From the NCBI RefSeq assembly GCF_021440085.1, contig NZ_JAKCPW010000008.1:1-64000 (forward strand): DNA of 64,000 bases, written 5' to 3'. This stretch comes from Dyadobacter sp. CY261. GTDB lineage: Bacteria; Bacteroidota; Bacteroidia; Cytophagales; Spirosomataceae. The notes beneath the pieces are model-generated. The model made no database searches and had not been told where the DNA came from. It saw only the letters and a list, made by a program, of their open reading frames with translations. Made by a program: the position numbers and the translations under genes. Shown in pieces: positions 63,154 to 64,000 of the stretch (position 1 is its first letter; each line of letters begins with the position of its first letter).

Positions 63154-64000
63154 ATGCAAAAGATCTTAGCAAGTATCAAACCGATCCTGACCGGACTATT
63201 TTCTCTGGCTACCCCACTGCTCGCGACCCTCCTCTCTTTTGAGCAAGGTTTTGCGCAATCCGGCAGGTTAAAGCCAGGCTTCGACAAGGCGGAATATCGG
63301 GAGCTCATATATATGCATTCCGTGCTGTACGACACTGCAATGACAAAGCGGCAAAAGTTCAAAATTCCCCGAACTAACAGGTTCGACTCCCTTTATACAT
63401 CTCCGGTGATGGGGCTGGATAACAGATGGGGGCTTTGGAAAAATAACGCGCTGGTGGGCGTTATCAATCTCCGCGGTACTACCATGAATGCCATAGGCTG
63501 GCTCGAAAACTTTTATGCCGCAATGGTACCGGCCCGGGGGGAACTTCAAATTGGCAAGGAATATACGTTTAAATACCACCTGGCTGACGATCCCAAGGCC
63601 GCAGTACATATTGGCTGGCTTGTCGGCACTGCCTATCTTGCCCGGGATATTATCCCAAAGATCGATTCATTATACAAAACCGGCGTCAAGGACTTCCTGA
63701 TCATGGGGCACAGCCAGGGCGGGGCACTCAGTTATCTGATGACAGCGCATTTGTATTCTTTACAGAAACAGGGCTCGATACCAAAGGATATCCGTTTTAA
63801 AACTTACGCCAGTGCTGCCCCAAAGGTGGGAAACACCTATTTTGCTTATGAATACGAGCACAAGGTGGATGGCGGATGGAGCTATAATGTGATCAATTCG
63901 GCCGACTGGGTGCCCGAGGTACCGTTTACAGTGCAAATGCTGAGCGATTTTAACAAGACTAATCCATTTAAGAACATCAACAGCATTATCAAGAAACAAA
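63154..64000 (+). CDS. Class 3 lipase-like exported protein (3' end off window)
   Basis: The frame is open from ATG 63154 to the window edge (282 codons). The N-terminal 34 residues form a signal peptide (LFSLATPLLATLLSFEQGFAQ). The nucleophile elbow is GHSQGG with S187, and D251 (SADWVPEVPF) is the likely acid of the triad; the histidine should lie beyond the edge or near it. NLRGTTMNAIGW earlier supplies the oxyanion-hole region typical of Lipase_3 proteins. The substrate, a lipid or ester, is unknown. Confidence 0.82.
   Translation, partial: MQKILASIKPILTGLFSLATPLLATLLSFEQGFAQSGRLKPGFDKAEYRELIYMHSVLYDTAMTKRQKFKIPRTNRFDSLYTSPVMGLDNRWGLWKNNALVGVINLRGTTMNAIGWLENFYAAMVPARGELQIGKEYTFKYHLADDPKAAVHIGWLVGTAYLARDIIPKIDSLYKTGVKDFLIMGHSQGGALSYLMTAHLYSLQKQGSIPKDIRFKTYASAAPKVGNTYFAYEYEHKVDGGWSYNVINSADWVPEVPFTVQMLSDFNKTNPFKNINSIIKKQ

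Overview
The window reads as chromosomal DNA of a Bacteroidota bacterium, most likely a Cytophagales/Spirosomataceae member close to Dyadobacter (inference from gene content; no search was run). Supporting signs are a carboxypeptidase-regulatory/plug/barrel outer-membrane receptor, a LytS/LytTR pair, a menaquinone gene pair, PD40-OmpA and DUF4038 proteins, weak Shine-Dalgarno use, and promoter -7 boxes of the Bacteroidota form TANNTTTG. No phage, insertion sequence or CRISPR array was seen.

Layout. 1-500: a minus-strand tRNA-Asp array with two intact genes, decayed chimeric copies and repeated terminators. 0.6-5 kb: Nif3-like, zinc-ribbon coiled-coil, TPR and RadC proteins. 5-7.7 kb (minus): a lipoprotein and a LytTR/LytS two-component pair. 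7.8-10.3 kb: a phosphatase, then menaquinone-type thioesterase and isochorismate synthase. 10.4-16.1 kb: a complete RND efflux operon (adaptor, pump, TolC). 16.2-20.2 kb: a four-gene glycan-precursor operon (GT4, SDR, DegT aminotransferase, nucleotidyltransferase). 20.3-28.1 kb: outer-membrane receptor, CvfB-like protein and two amidohydrolase-like proteins. 28.2-30.1 kb: a small ORF, a four-copy palindromic operator array, SatD and a DUF3307 membrane protein. 30.1-43.5 kb: mostly minus-strand housekeeping genes (prfC, ppa, trmN6-like, RNase H, pepT, MazG-like, marC-like, Nudix regulator, SerC-like aminotransferase, dapA, ligA), with an interrupted Uma2 gene and an 8-bp minisatellite in two inverted arrays. 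43.7-48.4 kb: Uma2, rpe, DUF4038 and PD40-OmpA. 48.5-61.7 kb: a large surface-glycan cluster. 61.7-64 kb: a CPA1 antiporter and the start of a class-3 lipase that runs off the window.

The two most unusual modules are: (1) the glycan cluster in which a split transketolase (N and C halves as separate genes) brackets a single protein fusing a sugar-nucleotide SDR to a polyprenyl-phosphate-type GT2, followed by membrane glycosyltransferase-like, acyltransferase, GT2, DUF3352-like and SGNH proteins; and (2) the SatD/DUF3307 pair, preceded by four 18-bp palindromes at an exact 29-bp period. SatD looks like a class III nucleotide-cyclase-fold domain joined to a helix-turn-helix. Functional statements for both modules are inference.
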